64,000 nucleotides of DNA from DASZTV01 sp035548055 (GCA_035548055.1 DASZTL010000091.1:1-64000), one strand, 5' to 3'; positions 14,618 through 22,833 are shown, counted from the stretch's first letter. Notes: generated by a model from the letters alone, not told the origin. Translations and numbers: made by a program.

Positions 14618-15697
14618 ATGGGTCTTGAGTTCAGCATCGAGTCGGCGCCGCAGCCGACCACGCCGGAGCGTCTCGCTGAGATCCTCGCGGCGCCCGGGTT
14701 CGGCAAGTACTTCACCGACCACATGGTCACGGTCGAGTGGACCCCGGACGCCCGATGGCACAACGCGCGGCTGCGTCCGTACGCACCGCTGAGCCTCGAT
14801 CCGGCCACCCACGTCTTCCACTACGGCCAGGCGATCTTCGAAGGCTTCAAGGCCTATCGCCAGCCCGACGGTGGCGTCGCCACCTTTCGGCCCGGGTTCA
14901 ACGCGGAGCGGTTCAACCGCTCCGCCGCCCGGCTCGCGCTCCCCGAGCTGCCGGTCGATGCTTTCGTTGCGGCATCCGATCATCTCGTCCGCGCTGATGC
15001 GGCCTGGGTGCCGAGCGATGGCGAGGCGAGTCTGTACCTGCGTCCGTTCATGATGGCCACGGAGGTCGGCCTCGGAGTGAAGCCCGCCTCCCACGTGACC
15101 TTCCTCGTCATCGCCTCGCCGGTCGGGCCGTACTTCGCGTCGGGAGCGAAGCAGGTCACGATCTGGTTGTCGGAGGACTACACCCGCGCCGCGCCGGGTG
15201 GCACCGGAGCTGCCAAGTGCAGCGGGAACTATGCCGCGAGCCTCGTCGCGCAGCAGGAGGGGATCGCGAACGGTTGCGAGCAGGTCCTCTTCCTCGATGC
15301 CACCGAGCGTCGGTGGGTCGAGGAGCTCGGCGGCATGAATCTTTGGTTCGTCCAGGACGACGGCACCCTGATCACACCGGAGCTGACCGGCACGATCCTC
15401 GAGGGCGGCACCCGCGACGCGCTGCGGACGATCGCCGGCGAGCTCGGGCACGAGGTGGAGGAGCGTCGGGTCGACATCGACGAGTGGCGCAAGGGCGTTG
15501 ACACCGGTCGGATCACGGAGGTCTTCGCCTGTGGGACGGCTGCCGTGATCGCACCCATCGGAACGCTGAAGTGGCACGGCGGTGAGGTCACCTCACCGGC
15601 CGAGAACCCGGTGGCGACGAAGCTCCGGTCGGCACTGATCGACCTGCAGTACGGCCGGAGCCCGGACACCCATGGCTGGATGCACAAGGTCTGCTGA
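14618..15697 (+). CDS. ilvE: branched-chain amino acid aminotransferase
   Basis: A fold-type IV PLP enzyme that transaminates the 2-keto acids to Leu, Ile and Val using glutamate. The PLP lysine is about Lys200, in TGAAKCSGNYAAS. The motifs HYGQAIFEGFKAYR (about residues 67-80), YLRPFMMATE and EVFACGTAAVI are typical of the class. 359 aa fits actinobacterial BCAT. It follows leuB by 9 bases, but has its own -10 box, so it may be made both as a leaderless mRNA and from leuB readthrough. Confidence 0.95.
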   Translation: MGLEFSIESAPQPTTPERLAEILAAPGFGKYFTDHMVTVEWTPDARWHNARLRPYAPLSLDPATHVFHYGQAIFEGFKAYRQPDGGVATFRPGFNAERFNRSAARLALPELPVDAFVAASDHLVRADAAWVPSDGEASLYLRPFMMATEVGLGVKPASHVTFLVIASPVGPYFASGAKQVTIWLSEDYTRAAPGGTGAAKCSGNYAASLVAQQEGIANGCEQVLFLDATERRWVEELGGMNLWFVQDDGTLITPELTGTILEGGTRDALRTIAGELGHEVEERRVDIDEWRKGVDTGRITEVFACGTAAVIAPIGTLKWHGGEVTSPAENPVATKLRSALIDLQYGRSPDTHGWMHKVC

Positions 15698-15718
15698 GCG
15701 CCTCGCCCGATGATCGGC

Positions 15719-15748
15719 TTGACCTCGGGGCCTCTTCTGCCGAAGACT
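15719..15748 (+). promoter_or_regulatory. Promoter of the cimA leader
   Basis: A TTGACC -35 box (15719-15724) and an AAGACT -10 box (15743-15748) are 18 bases apart. The leader-peptide GTG follows 6 bases after the -10, exactly as in the ilvB leader. Confidence 0.55.
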
Positions 15749-15754
15749 GAGCAT

Positions 15755-15796
15755 GTGACGCAGTTCGCCACGATTATTTGCGAGCGCGTCGGCTAA
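15755..15796 (+). CDS. cimA leader peptide
   Basis: A 13-codon frame, GTG to TAA, encodes VTQFATIICERVG. It has two adjacent ATT isoleucine codons (15773-15778), which are uncommon in this genome. Its end, CERVG, resembles the SERVL end of the ilvB leader peptide, and the bases GAGCGCGT directly follow the regulatory codons plus one codon in both. Isoleucine is the end product of the pathway that cimA feeds, so Ile-tRNA sensing makes sense. Confidence 0.65.
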   Translation: MTQFATIICERVG

Positions 15797-15849
15797 GCAC
15801 CACAGCCGACGCGCGACCCCCGCTGCCCTGACCGGGCCGGGGGTTTTTT
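15784..15849 (+). promoter_or_regulatory. Attenuator of cimA: leader hairpin plus intrinsic terminator
   Basis: Hairpin 1 pairs GCGCGTCGGCT (15784-15794, the last leader codons) with AGCCGACGCGC (15804-15814), 11 pairs. The terminator pairs CCCCC (15817-15821) with GGGGG (15839-15843) and GCCC with GGGC inside, followed by TTTTTT (15844-15849). It lies 54 bases before cimA and after a new promoter, so it must act on cimA, not on ilvE alone. I could not find a clear antiterminator that competes with the terminator stem. Confidence 0.65.
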
Positions 15850-15902
15850 GTTGGACGGACGTTGGACAGACTCAGGGCCAGACTTCCTCGAAGGGGTACC
15901 CG

Positions 15903-17489
15903 GTGGCACTCACCGACTTGCACGTCTACGACACGACGCTGCGCGACGGAACGCAGCGAGAGGGGCTCTCGCTGTCGGTTGACGACAAGCTCGCCGTCGC
16001 CGCGCACCTCGACGCGCTGGGCGTCGGCTTCATCGAGGGCGGCTGGCCGGGTGCCAACCCTAAGGACGAGGCGTTCTTCCGGCGCGCGGCGGCCGGCGAG
16101 CTGCACCTGAAGCATGCGACGCTCGCCGCCTTCGGGGCGACTCGCAAGGCCGGCGCGGTTGCTGCCGACGACCCGCAGGTCCGTGCCCTTGTCGACGCGC
16201 AGACGCCCGTGGTGACCCTCGTCGCGAAGTCGCACACGGGGCACGTCGAGCGGGCGCTGCGTGCGACGCTTGAGGAGAACCTTGCGATGGTGCGCGACAC
16301 CGTGTCGTTCCTGCGCGGTGAGGGGCGCCGGGTGTTCCTGGACGCCGAGCACTTCTTCGATGGCTACCACCTGAACCGCGACTACGCGCTCGCGGTCGTC
16401 GCCGCCGCGGCGGAGGCGGGCGCGGAGGTGGTCGCGCTTTGCGACACGAACGGCGGGATGCTGCCGACCCGGCTGTCGGATGTCGTGAGCGAGGTCGTCG
16501 GGTGGCTCGGCCACCCCGAGACGAGGATCGGGATCCACGCCCACGACGACACCGCCTGCGCGGTCGCGAACTCGCTGGCCGCCGTACAGGCCGGCGCGAC
16601 CCATGTGCAGGGAACCGCCAATGGCTATGGGGAGCGGGCCGGCAACGCCGACCTGTTCTCGATCGTTGCCGGACTCCAGCTGAAGCTGGACCTACCGGTC
16701 TTGCCCGACGGGGCAATCTCAGAGCTGGTCCGGGTCAGCCACGCGATCGCTGAGCTCGCCAACATCGCGCCCGACGACCACCAACCGTGGGTCGGCGCGA
16801 GTGCATTTGCCCACAAGGCAGGACTGCACGCGTCGGCGCTCAAGGTTGACCCGGACCTGTATCAGCACACCGACCCGGCCCTCGTCGGCAACGACATGCG
16901 CGTGTTGGTCTCCGAGCTCGCCGGCCGGGCGAGCGTCGAGCTCAAGGCGCGCGAGCTCGACATCGAGGTGGACCGCGAGGTGGTCGGTCGGGTGATCGAG
17001 CGGGTCAAGCGGATGGAGGCCGAGGGCTACTCGTTCGAGGCCGCCGAGGCCTCATTCGAGCTGATGCTGCGTGAGGAGGTCGATGGGCAACGATGGCGGC
17101 CGTTCCGGCTGGAGTCCTACCGGGTGATCACCGACAGCCAGGACGCGAGCGCAGTGCGGTCCGAGGCGACGGTGAAGCTGTACGTCGGTGAGGAGCGGAT
17201 CGTCGCGACCGGTGAGGGCAACGGGCCGGTCAACGCGCTCGACATGGCGCTTCGCCAGGCGCTGGAGCGGTTCTACCCGCAGCTGGGCAAGCTCGACCTG
17301 GTCGACTACAAGGTGCGCATCCTCGAGGGGGTGCATGGCACGGGCGCGATCACCCGGGTGCTCGTGCGGACCTCGAACGGTGAGCGGGAGTGGGACACCG
17401 TGGGCGTCGACGAGAACGTCATCGCCGCGTCGTGGCAGGCGCTCGATGACGCCTATACGTTCGGGCTGCTGCCGGGGAAGACCAGCTGA
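15903..17489 (+). CDS. cimA: (R)-citramalate synthase
   Basis: CimA condenses pyruvate and acetyl-CoA to citramalate, a threonine-independent route to 2-ketobutyrate for isoleucine. The HMGL-like barrel starts with LHVYDTTLRDGTQREGLSLS (about residues 6-25) and has the metal motif IHAHDDTACAVANS. The regulatory C-terminal LeuA-dimer domain begins at about 405. At 528 aa, and with the long TLRDGTQREG form, it fits the CimA family rather than LeuA, and leuA is already present in the window. GTG start at 15903 after GGGG-rich sequence; attenuated leader upstream. Confidence 0.92.
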   Translation: MALTDLHVYDTTLRDGTQREGLSLSVDDKLAVAAHLDALGVGFIEGGWPGANPKDEAFFRRAAAGELHLKHATLAAFGATRKAGAVAADDPQVRALVDAQTPVVTLVAKSHTGHVERALRATLEENLAMVRDTVSFLRGEGRRVFLDAEHFFDGYHLNRDYALAVVAAAAEAGAEVVALCDTNGGMLPTRLSDVVSEVVGWLGHPETRIGIHAHDDTACAVANSLAAVQAGATHVQGTANGYGERAGNADLFSIVAGLQLKLDLPVLPDGAISELVRVSHAIAELANIAPDDHQPWVGASAFAHKAGLHASALKVDPDLYQHTDPALVGNDMRVLVSELAGRASVELKARELDIEVDREVVGRVIERVKRMEAEGYSFEAAEASFELMLREEVDGQRWRPFRLESYRVITDSQDASAVRSEATVKLYVGEERIVATGEGNGPVNALDMALRQALERFYPQLGKLDLVDYKVRILEGVHGTGAITRVLVRTSNGEREWDTVGVDENVIAASWQALDDAYTFGLLPGKTS

Positions 17490-17494
17490 CCTGA

Positions 17495-17500
17495 AACGCT
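17495..17500 (+). promoter_or_regulatory. Possible -10 box of the aldo/keto reductase
   Basis: AACGCT lies 6 bases before the ATG at 17507. It deviates from TANNNT at the first base, so the call is weak. Confidence 0.3.
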
Positions 17501-17506
17501 GGGCTC

Positions 17507-18430
17507 ATGGAACATCGCGCACTGGGTGAGTCCGGGCTACGGGTGTCGGTCGTCGGCCTGGGCTGCAACAACTTCGGTCGGCGGATCGACCTCGAGCAGA
17601 CGCGGGCGGTCGTCCACGCCGCGCTCGACGCCGGGATCACGCTGTTCGACACCGCCGACATCTACGGCGAGTCTGAGGACTTCCTCGGTGAGGTGCTCGG
17701 CTCAGCACGTGGCGACATCGTGCTCGCGACGAAGTTCGGCATGGACATGCACGGGTTGCTGGGGCCCGACTGGGGTGCCCGCGGGTCGCGGCGCTACATC
17801 CGCAAGGCGATCGAGTCGTCGTTGCGGCGGCTGCGTACCGACTGGATCGATCTCTACCAGCTGCATGCGCCCGACCCATCGACACCGATCGAGGAGACGC
17901 TCGCGGCGCTGCACGAGCTGGTCGACGAGGGCAAGGTCCGCTATGTCGGCTGCTCGAACTTCGCGGGGTGGCAGCTTGCGGATGCCGACTGGACGGCGCG
18001 GGCCGGTGGGCACCCGCGCTTCGTCAGTGCGCAGAACCACTACAGCCTGGTCGAGCGTGGCGCGGAAGCCGAGCTCGCGCCGGCCTGCCAGCGGTTCGGC
18101 GTCGGGATCCTGCCCTTCTACCCGCTGGCGAACGGGCTGCTGTCAGGGAAGTACCGGCGGGGCGAGCAGGCGCCGGAGGGGTCGCGCCTGGCATCGCGGC
18201 CCGAGTGGCTCAGCGACGAGCGGTTCGACCAGGTCGAGGCGCTCGCGGCCTATGCCGAGGAGCGAGGATGTTCGCTGCTGGACGTCGCAATCGGCGGGTT
18301 GGCAGCGCAGCGGCAGGTGGCGTCCGTCATCGCCGGCGCGACCAAACCGGAGCAGGTGCGGGCGAACGCCGCGGCGGGGGAGTGGGTGCCGTCACCCGAC
18401 GACATGAGGACGCTCAATAAACTCGGGTAA
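17507..18430 (+). CDS. aldo/keto reductase
   Basis: A 307-aa TIM-barrel NADPH-dependent oxidoreductase. The catalytic tetrad is visible: Asp in LFDTADIYG (about residues 44-52, Tyr in the same motif), Lys in LATKFG (about 74) and His in YQLHAPD (about 122). The cofactor-binding end ASVIAGATKPEQVRANAAA is near the C-terminus. The substrate cannot be inferred. It follows cimA by 17 bases, and the following FAH-family gene starts directly after its stop. Confidence 0.88.
   Translation: MEHRALGESGLRVSVVGLGCNNFGRRIDLEQTRAVVHAALDAGITLFDTADIYGESEDFLGEVLGSARGDIVLATKFGMDMHGLLGPDWGARGSRRYIRKAIESSLRRLRTDWIDLYQLHAPDPSTPIEETLAALHELVDEGKVRYVGCSNFAGWQLADADWTARAGGHPRFVSAQNHYSLVERGAEAELAPACQRFGVGILPFYPLANGLLSGKYRRGEQAPEGSRLASRPEWLSDERFDQVEALAAYAEERGCSLLDVAIGGLAAQRQVASVIAGATKPEQVRANAAAGEWVPSPDDMRTLNKLG
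18418..18423 (+). promoter_or_regulatory. -10 box of the FAH-family gene (leaderless)
   Basis: TAAACT, inside the last codons of the aldo/keto reductase gene, ends 7 bases before the ATG at 18431. Confidence 0.45.
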
Positions 18431-19189
18431 ATGCGGATCGCCAGGTTCTCCCACGACGGTGACGTCTCGTTCGGTGTGGTCGAGGACGACACGATCGCTC
18501 AGATCTCGGCTCATCCGTTCGCGCCGGTCGAGTTCACCGGCGGGCGGGCGCCACTGTCGGCGGTGAAGCTGCTCGCGCCGGTGCTGCCGAGCAAGGTGGT
18601 GGCCATCGGGAAGAACTACGCCGAGCACGCCGCCGAGATGGGTGGTGACGTGCCGGAGAAGCCGCTGATCTTCCTGAAGCCGTCGACGTCGGTCGTCGCG
18701 TCGGGAGACGACATCGCGTACCCGCCGACGTCGGAGCGGGTGGACTACGAGGGCGAGCTCGCGGTCGTGATCGGCCGGCTCTGTCGTGACGTGCCCGAAG
18801 CGCGGGCGATGGACGTCGTACTCGGCTACACGTGCGCCAACGATGTGACCGCGCGGGACCAGCAGAAGGCGGACGGACAGTGGTCGCGGGCGAAGGGCTA
18901 CGACACCTTCTGCCCGCTCGGCCCCTGGATTGAGACCGAGGTCGATCCGAGCGATCTGCGGATTACGACGCGGCTCAACGGTGAGGTGAAGCAGGACTCG
19001 CGGACGTCGATGATCGTGCACAAGATCCCGTCGCTGATCGCCTACATCACGGCGTGCATGACGCTGCTGCCCGGGGACGTGATCCTCACCGGGACACCGG
19101 ACGGGATCGGGCCGATGCAGCTCGGCGACTCGGTCGAGGTCGACATCGAAGGCATTGGCGTGCTGCGGAACTCGGTGGCTGCGCGATGA
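18431..19189 (+). CDS. fumarylacetoacetate hydrolase family protein
   Basis: 252 aa. The FAH fold follows a short N-terminal domain; it starts with VVAIGKNYAEHAAEMG (about residues 56-71). Metal ligands are in VDYEGELAVVIGR (about 104-116) and NDVTARDQQ (about 138-146). The C-terminal LLPGDVILTGTPDGIGPM is the usual end. Members hydrolyse or decarboxylate small oxo acids (acylpyruvases, oxaloacetate decarboxylases, catechol-pathway hydrolases); which applies here is unknown. It overlaps gltX by 4 bases. Confidence 0.88.
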   Translation: MRIARFSHDGDVSFGVVEDDTIAQISAHPFAPVEFTGGRAPLSAVKLLAPVLPSKVVAIGKNYAEHAAEMGGDVPEKPLIFLKPSTSVVASGDDIAYPPTSERVDYEGELAVVIGRLCRDVPEARAMDVVLGYTCANDVTARDQQKADGQWSRAKGYDTFCPLGPWIETEVDPSDLRITTRLNGEVKQDSRTSMIVHKIPSLIAYITACMTLLPGDVILTGTPDGIGPMQLGDSVEVDIEGIGVLRNSVAAR

Positions 19190-20607
19190 CTGTCCGGCTT
19201 CGCGTGGCGCCGTCGCCCACCGGTGATCCGCACGTCGGCACGGCGTACATGTCGTTGTTCAACCTTGCGTTCGTACGACGCGAGGGCGGCGCGTTCATCC
19301 TTCGGATCGAGGACACCGACCGGGCGCGGTTCAACGAGGACAGCGAGCGGCAGATCTACGAGACGTTGCACTGGCTCGGGCTGGACTGGGATGAGGGGCC
19401 CGACATCGGCGGGCCGTTCGCGCCGTACCGGCAGTCGGAGCGGCTCGAGACGTATCAGCCGGTCGTCGAGGCGCTGCTCGCGAGCGGGCACGCGTATCAC
19501 TGCTGGTGCTCGTCACAGCGGCTCACGGAGATGCGCGAGGCGCAGCAGAAGGCCAAGCAGCCGACCGGCTACGACCGGTTGTGCGTTGGCAAGACGCGCG
19601 ACGAGCGCGCTGCGCTGCCGGGGTTCTCGGAGCAGCCCGTGGTGCGGATGTTGATTCCGGATGACGCGCCGCTGACGTTCACGGACTTGATTCGCGGCGA
19701 GGTCAACGCGCCGCGGCCGGACGACCAGGTCCTGATGAAGACCGATGGTTTCCCGACGTACCACCTGGCGAACGTCGTCGACGACCACGAGATGGGCATC
19801 ACCCACGTCGTACGCGGCGAGGAGTGGATCGCGTCGACGCCGAAGCATGTCCTGCTCTACGCCTGGATGGGTTGGGAGGCGCCGCAGTTCGCCCACATGC
19901 CGCTGCTGCGCAACACCGACAAGTCGAAGATCTCGAAGCGGAAGAACCCGGCGGCGCGGCTGACCTGGTTCCTGGAGCAGGGTTTCCTGCCGGAGGCGCT
20001 GCGCAACTTCCTCGGCCTGATGGGGTACTCGATGCCCGACGGGCAGGAGGTCTTCAGCTTCGAGGAGATGGTCGCGTCCTTCGACTGGGCGCGGGTCAAT
20101 CCCGTCGGCCCGGTGTTCGACGTCGACAAGCTGAAGTGGTTGTCGGGGCACTACATCCGCGAGCTGCCGGTCGATGAGCTCGCGGAACGTCTGGTCAGCT
20201 TCATGGGTATCGAGGGTGCCGCGGCCGACGTCGTCACGAAGGCGACGCCGCTAGTGCAGGAGCGGGTGTCGACTCTCCTGGAGGCAGCCAACATGGTCGG
20301 CTTCCTGCTCGACGAGCGATACGTCGTTGACCCGGAGGCGGCAGCGAAGCAGCTAGGTCACGACGCTCGGCCGACATTGGAAGCGGCCCGCGCGGCCCTG
20401 CATGACCTGCCATCGTTCGACACGGCATCGATCGAGACGGCGTTGCGGAGCGCGTTGGTCGAGGGTCTTGGTCTGAAGCCGAAGCACGCCTTCGGGCCGA
20501 TTCGCGTCGCCGTCACCGGCAGCACGGTCTCGCCGCCGTTGTTCGAGTCGATCGAGATCCTCGGCAAGGACAAGACGCTGGTCCGGCTCGACGCCGCGCT
20601 GATCTGA
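19186..20607 (+). CDS. gltX: glutamyl-tRNA synthetase
   Basis: GltX charges tRNA-Glu. Class I signatures are the HIGH-like PSPTGDPHVGTAYMSLFN (about residues 8-25) and the KMSKS-like KISKRKN (about 246-252). At 473 aa it is a normal bacterial GluRS. In Actinobacteria this enzyme usually also charges tRNA-Gln for the GatCAB route, and both tRNA-Gln and tRNA-Glu follow immediately. The ATG at 19186 overlaps the preceding stop (ATGA). Confidence 0.96.
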   Translation: MTVRLRVAPSPTGDPHVGTAYMSLFNLAFVRREGGAFILRIEDTDRARFNEDSERQIYETLHWLGLDWDEGPDIGGPFAPYRQSERLETYQPVVEALLASGHAYHCWCSSQRLTEMREAQQKAKQPTGYDRLCVGKTRDERAALPGFSEQPVVRMLIPDDAPLTFTDLIRGEVNAPRPDDQVLMKTDGFPTYHLANVVDDHEMGITHVVRGEEWIASTPKHVLLYAWMGWEAPQFAHMPLLRNTDKSKISKRKNPAARLTWFLEQGFLPEALRNFLGLMGYSMPDGQEVFSFEEMVASFDWARVNPVGPVFDVDKLKWLSGHYIRELPVDELAERLVSFMGIEGAAADVVTKATPLVQERVSTLLEAANMVGFLLDERYVVDPEAAAKQLGHDARPTLEAARAALHDLPSFDTASIETALRSALVEGLGLKPKHAFGPIRVAVTGSTVSPPLFESIEILGKDKTLVRLDAALI

Positions 20608-20619
20608 TTTCGGCTGGGC

Positions 20620-20625
20620 TAAACT
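20620..20625 (+). promoter_or_regulatory. Possible -10 box of the tRNA pair
   Basis: TAAACT lies 37 bases before the mature 5' end of tRNA-Gln. A small CCGCT/AGCGG hairpin in the 5' leader follows. No good -35 box is visible. Confidence 0.4.
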
Positions 20626-20662
20626 GACCGACGGCCCGCTGCCAGCGGGTCATTTGTGCCAA

Positions 20663-20734
20663 TGGGGTATGGGGTAATTGGCAGCCCGACTGGTTCTGGC
20701 CCAGTTAGTCTAGGTTCGAGTCCTGGTACCCCAG
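20663..20734 (+). tRNA. tRNA-Gln (CTG)
   Basis: A cloverleaf folds with acceptor arms TGGGGTA and TACCCCA, anticodon stem ACTGG/CCAGT and anticodon CTG in loop TTCTGGC, T-arm with GGTTCGAGTCC, and discriminator G. No CCA is encoded. Confidence 0.93.
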
Positions 20735-20755
20735 CGACTTACAATGGGTAGTCAA

Positions 20756-20828
20756 GCTCTCGTCGTCTAGGGGCCTAGGACGCCGCCCTCTCAAGGCGGT
20801 AACGGCGGTTCGAATCCGCTCGAGAGTA
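20756..20828 (+). tRNA. tRNA-Glu (CTC)
   Basis: Acceptor arms GCTCTCG and CGAGAGT (one G-U pair), anticodon stem CCGCC/GGCGG with loop CTCTCAA, anticodon CTC, T-arm with GGTTCGAATCC, discriminator A. It follows tRNA-Gln by 21 bases and is probably cotranscribed with it. Confidence 0.93.
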
Positions 20829-20846
20829 CTCCACTTAACTAGTTTA

Positions 20847-20868
20847 CTCCAGTTTAAATGGAGGTTTT
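20847..20868 (+). terminator. Terminator after the tRNA pair
   Basis: CTCCA (20847-20851) pairs with TGGAG (20859-20863), followed by G and TTTT (20865-20868). It is short but well placed 19 bases after tRNA-Glu. Confidence 0.55.
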
Positions 20869-20910
20869 CGGACCGGTCGCTGAGAGACTAATTCGGGCCG
20901 AACGGCCGCG

Positions 20911-21474
20911 TTATGTGCCCCCCTGATCCGACAGAGCCTCGGGGGCGTATCTGCGCAGGAGTTCAAGCGCCCACGCGACCTTGTCCTCGGTTCGTTGGCC
21001 ACGGGGCTGCCATCGACTCCACAGCTCTAAGTTGGTTGGTCGACTGTCAAGGCGGTCACCGTTCTTATGGTGGACGCTCTCGTCGGGCCACAACGGACGG
21101 TCAAGAACCTGCGCCATCACGTAGCGATGCTCAAGCGCCTGACTTTCGCCACCGGTGAGGTAGCGCATCTCTGTAGGCACCGTGATGACGTAGTACCCGT
21201 GACTGATGTGTCGATCACTAGCTGGCGCGCGGACCGGCTGTTCCACCCGAACATCGCCTGCCGCAAGCTGACGGCGGTAGTGCGGAGCGCACAACCGCTT
21301 CGCATAGATTGTTCGATCGCACGTTTCGATCAGGCAGTATCCCTCCGTCTTCCGGCCCAACGGGCGTTCGGCCTGCACGTGGCCTAGACGCCGTAGCCGT
21401 TGGTAGTGACCGTGGCAGAGACCGCGCTCCTTGGCGTCTCGATTGCAACCGTCGACCGAGCATCCCTTGATCAT
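20911..21474 (-). CDS. HNH endonuclease with zinc knuckles
   Basis: 187 aa from the ATG at 21474, which has GGAGGA 5 bases upstream. The N-terminus carries two Cys/His clusters (CSVDGC with CHGHY, then CLIETC with CAPHY). The C-terminal HNH_3-type nuclease motif is LEHRYVMAQVLDRPLWPDE followed by VHHKNGDRLDSRPTNLELWS. Such proteins are common in phages and as free-standing homing nucleases. It sits right after the tRNA pair, in an accessory patch, with lower GC and a proper Shine-Dalgarno unlike most neighbours, which suggests transfer. Confidence 0.85.
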   Translation of the reverse strand: MIKGCSVDGCNRDAKERGLCHGHYQRLRRLGHVQAERPLGRKTEGYCLIETCDRTIYAKRLCAPHYRRQLAAGDVRVEQPVRAPASDRHISHGYYVITVPTEMRYLTGGESQALEHRYVMAQVLDRPLWPDESVHHKNGDRLDSRPTNLELWSRWQPRGQRTEDKVAWALELLRRYAPEALSDQGGT

Positions 21475-21741
21475 CGATTCCTCCACGATCATGGTCGCTT
21501 GGAGGTACGACGGAAATCTGTTGCAAACAAAGAGAGTTGTGGACAATGATTCGCTGTCCACCGATCACGTGGTCAGCGCCGTCTGTCGCTCCTGACGCGG
21601 AACGGCCGCGACGGCACCTTCGGACGCTTACGCGGCAACGCACATCGCACGGTCGCCGGGCCGCGTAGGTGCCGTCACGGTACGAGGCTCCCATCCGGTC
21701 GCGAGCGGTACCTCGCGAGCACTTCCGCGAAAGCGACTTCG
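21475..21741. other. Non-coding stretch upstream of the HNH gene
   Basis: Together with 21742-21918 this is 444 bases without an intact gene. The part before 21742 contains the HNH ribosome binding site and probably its promoter, and otherwise nothing I can recognise. Open frames crossing it lack start signals and family resemblance. Confidence 0.5.
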
Positions 21742-21902
21742 GCCACGAAGTCGCACATGAAGTATGTCGCGCGCCACTTCGCTGCGACGGTGTTGCCGTT
21801 TGGCCGGTGCCGGTGCAGGTGCCGGTGCCGATACCGAGGCGACGCCGGCTTCCCGCTTCTCGACGCTTGCCGCCCACCGCGCCGACGTACGGCAGTAGAC
21901 CG
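21742..21902 (-). pseudogene. Decayed IclR-gene fragment with half palindrome
   Basis: Bases 21779-21902 resemble 23151-23268 inside the intact IclR gene: CCGAGGCGAC, CCGGCTTC, CTTGCCGCCCA and GACGTACGGC recur in order. The minus-strand reading gives WAASVEKREAGVASVSAP against WAASVAEREAGVASVSAP in the real protein. Bases 21742-21780 resemble the left half of the palindrome at 22932. About 180 bases that separate these two parts in the intact copy are missing, and a short GGTGCC repeat has expanded. It is a remnant of a partial duplication and makes no product. Confidence 0.7.
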
Positions 21903-21918
21903 AACCTGCGTCGCGGTG

Positions 21919-22362
21919 ATGCAACTCGTCGAGCGATGTCACCATTCGCGGGTGAGATGCCGCGGGAGGCTCGCAGCAGAGGTGGTCGGCCTCGTGGTCG
22001 GTGGGGCCTTCACCTTGGTGGGTCCTGCTGGGGCGGCGGTGTCCTCGAATGATCACTGCGCTGGCGGTCCCGCCCTCACCACAATGGTGATCAACTGGGA
22101 TGGCCCCCACGAGAGCGCCACCGCCGGTAGAGATTCGATAGTCCGAGTCGTGACTTATCGCAGCCCCAACTGGCACGTGTCCTTCCCGCGCCCGGTGCAC
22201 CATGCCGGCGCGGTGTGCGAGGTGTCACGCCACCGGGTGTCGAAGCACCGCGTCGTCGCCAAGTTCCGGACGCTTCGGGCTCGGACCGTCGAGTTCGCCT
22301 CGGTCGCAGTGCGCGATGGCTCCGCGCCGGCCGACGCGGCCAACCTGAGCATCACGCGCTAG
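21919..22362 (+). CDS. small secreted protein, function unknown
   Basis: 147 aa from the ATG at 21919. A basic N-terminus (ERCHHSRVRCRGR) is followed by a hydrophobic stretch AAEVVGLVVGGAFTLVGPAGAA ending in an AxA-like site at about residue 43 (written here in two parts because of its length: AAEVVGLVVGG and AFTLVGPAGAA). The mature part has two Cys (DHCAGG, AVCEVS) and is rich in Arg, Val and Ser. No family is recognised. No clear ribosome binding site or -10 box precedes it, and it begins just after the IclR fragment, so it may itself be decayed. Confidence 0.45.
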   Translation: MQLVERCHHSRVRCRGRLAAEVVGLVVGGAFTLVGPAGAAVSSNDHCAGGPALTTMVINWDGPHESATAGRDSIVRVVTYRSPNWHVSFPRPVHHAGAVCEVSRHRVSKHRVVAKFRTLRARTVEFASVAVRDGSAPADAANLSITR

Positions 22363-22422
22363 GCGACACCGAACACGTCGCGGAGTCATACGTAATCTCT
22401 CGGAGCCGCCGCAACGGCGGAT

Positions 22423-22833
22423 CTATCGAGCCGGTTGAAGGATGGTTGCGCCACGGTTTCGGTGTGCCATCCCGACGAGGCGGATCATCCCAAGCCGCTC
22501 ATAGAAGGGCGCGATCGCTGCGTCGCAGACGGCATCGACCATGTACGTTCCGGCGAAGTGGCGAAGCACGTGTTGGACTAGCTCGGTCCCGATGCCCTGG
22601 CCTCGGAACGCGGCACGCACCTCCAAGAGCGGGATGTAAACGGCCAGCACGCCATCAGACAGGGCATTGACGAATCCGACGACTCGGTCGTCCTCGCACG
22701 CGAGCACCGCAAAAGTACTCGTCTGCAAGACACGGAGCAGCGCATCTGCGCTCGGAGCCATCGGCCAGCCGTCGAAGAACCCTTCAACCTGGGCGGGTTC
22801 GATTCCCTCGAGCGTGGTTCGGTAGTCGATCAC
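22423..22833 (-). CDS. GNAT-family N-acetyltransferase
   Basis: 136 aa from the GTG at 22833. The acetyl-CoA motif A is visible as VRAAFRGQGIGTELVQHVL (about residues 72-90), and APFYERLGM near the end is the usual motif B. The preceding FAVLACEDDRVVGFVNAL forms the central strands. Substrate unknown. CACGCT lies 6 bases before the GTG and resembles the leaderless -10 boxes of other genes here. It lies in the accessory patch between the tRNAs and the IclR gene. Confidence 0.8.
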   Translation of the reverse strand: MIDYRTTLEGIEPAQVEGFFDGWPMAPSADALLRVLQTSTFAVLACEDDRVVGFVNALSDGVLAVYIPLLEVRAAFRGQGIGTELVQHVLRHFAGTYMVDAVCDAAIAPFYERLGMIRLVGMAHRNRGATILQPAR

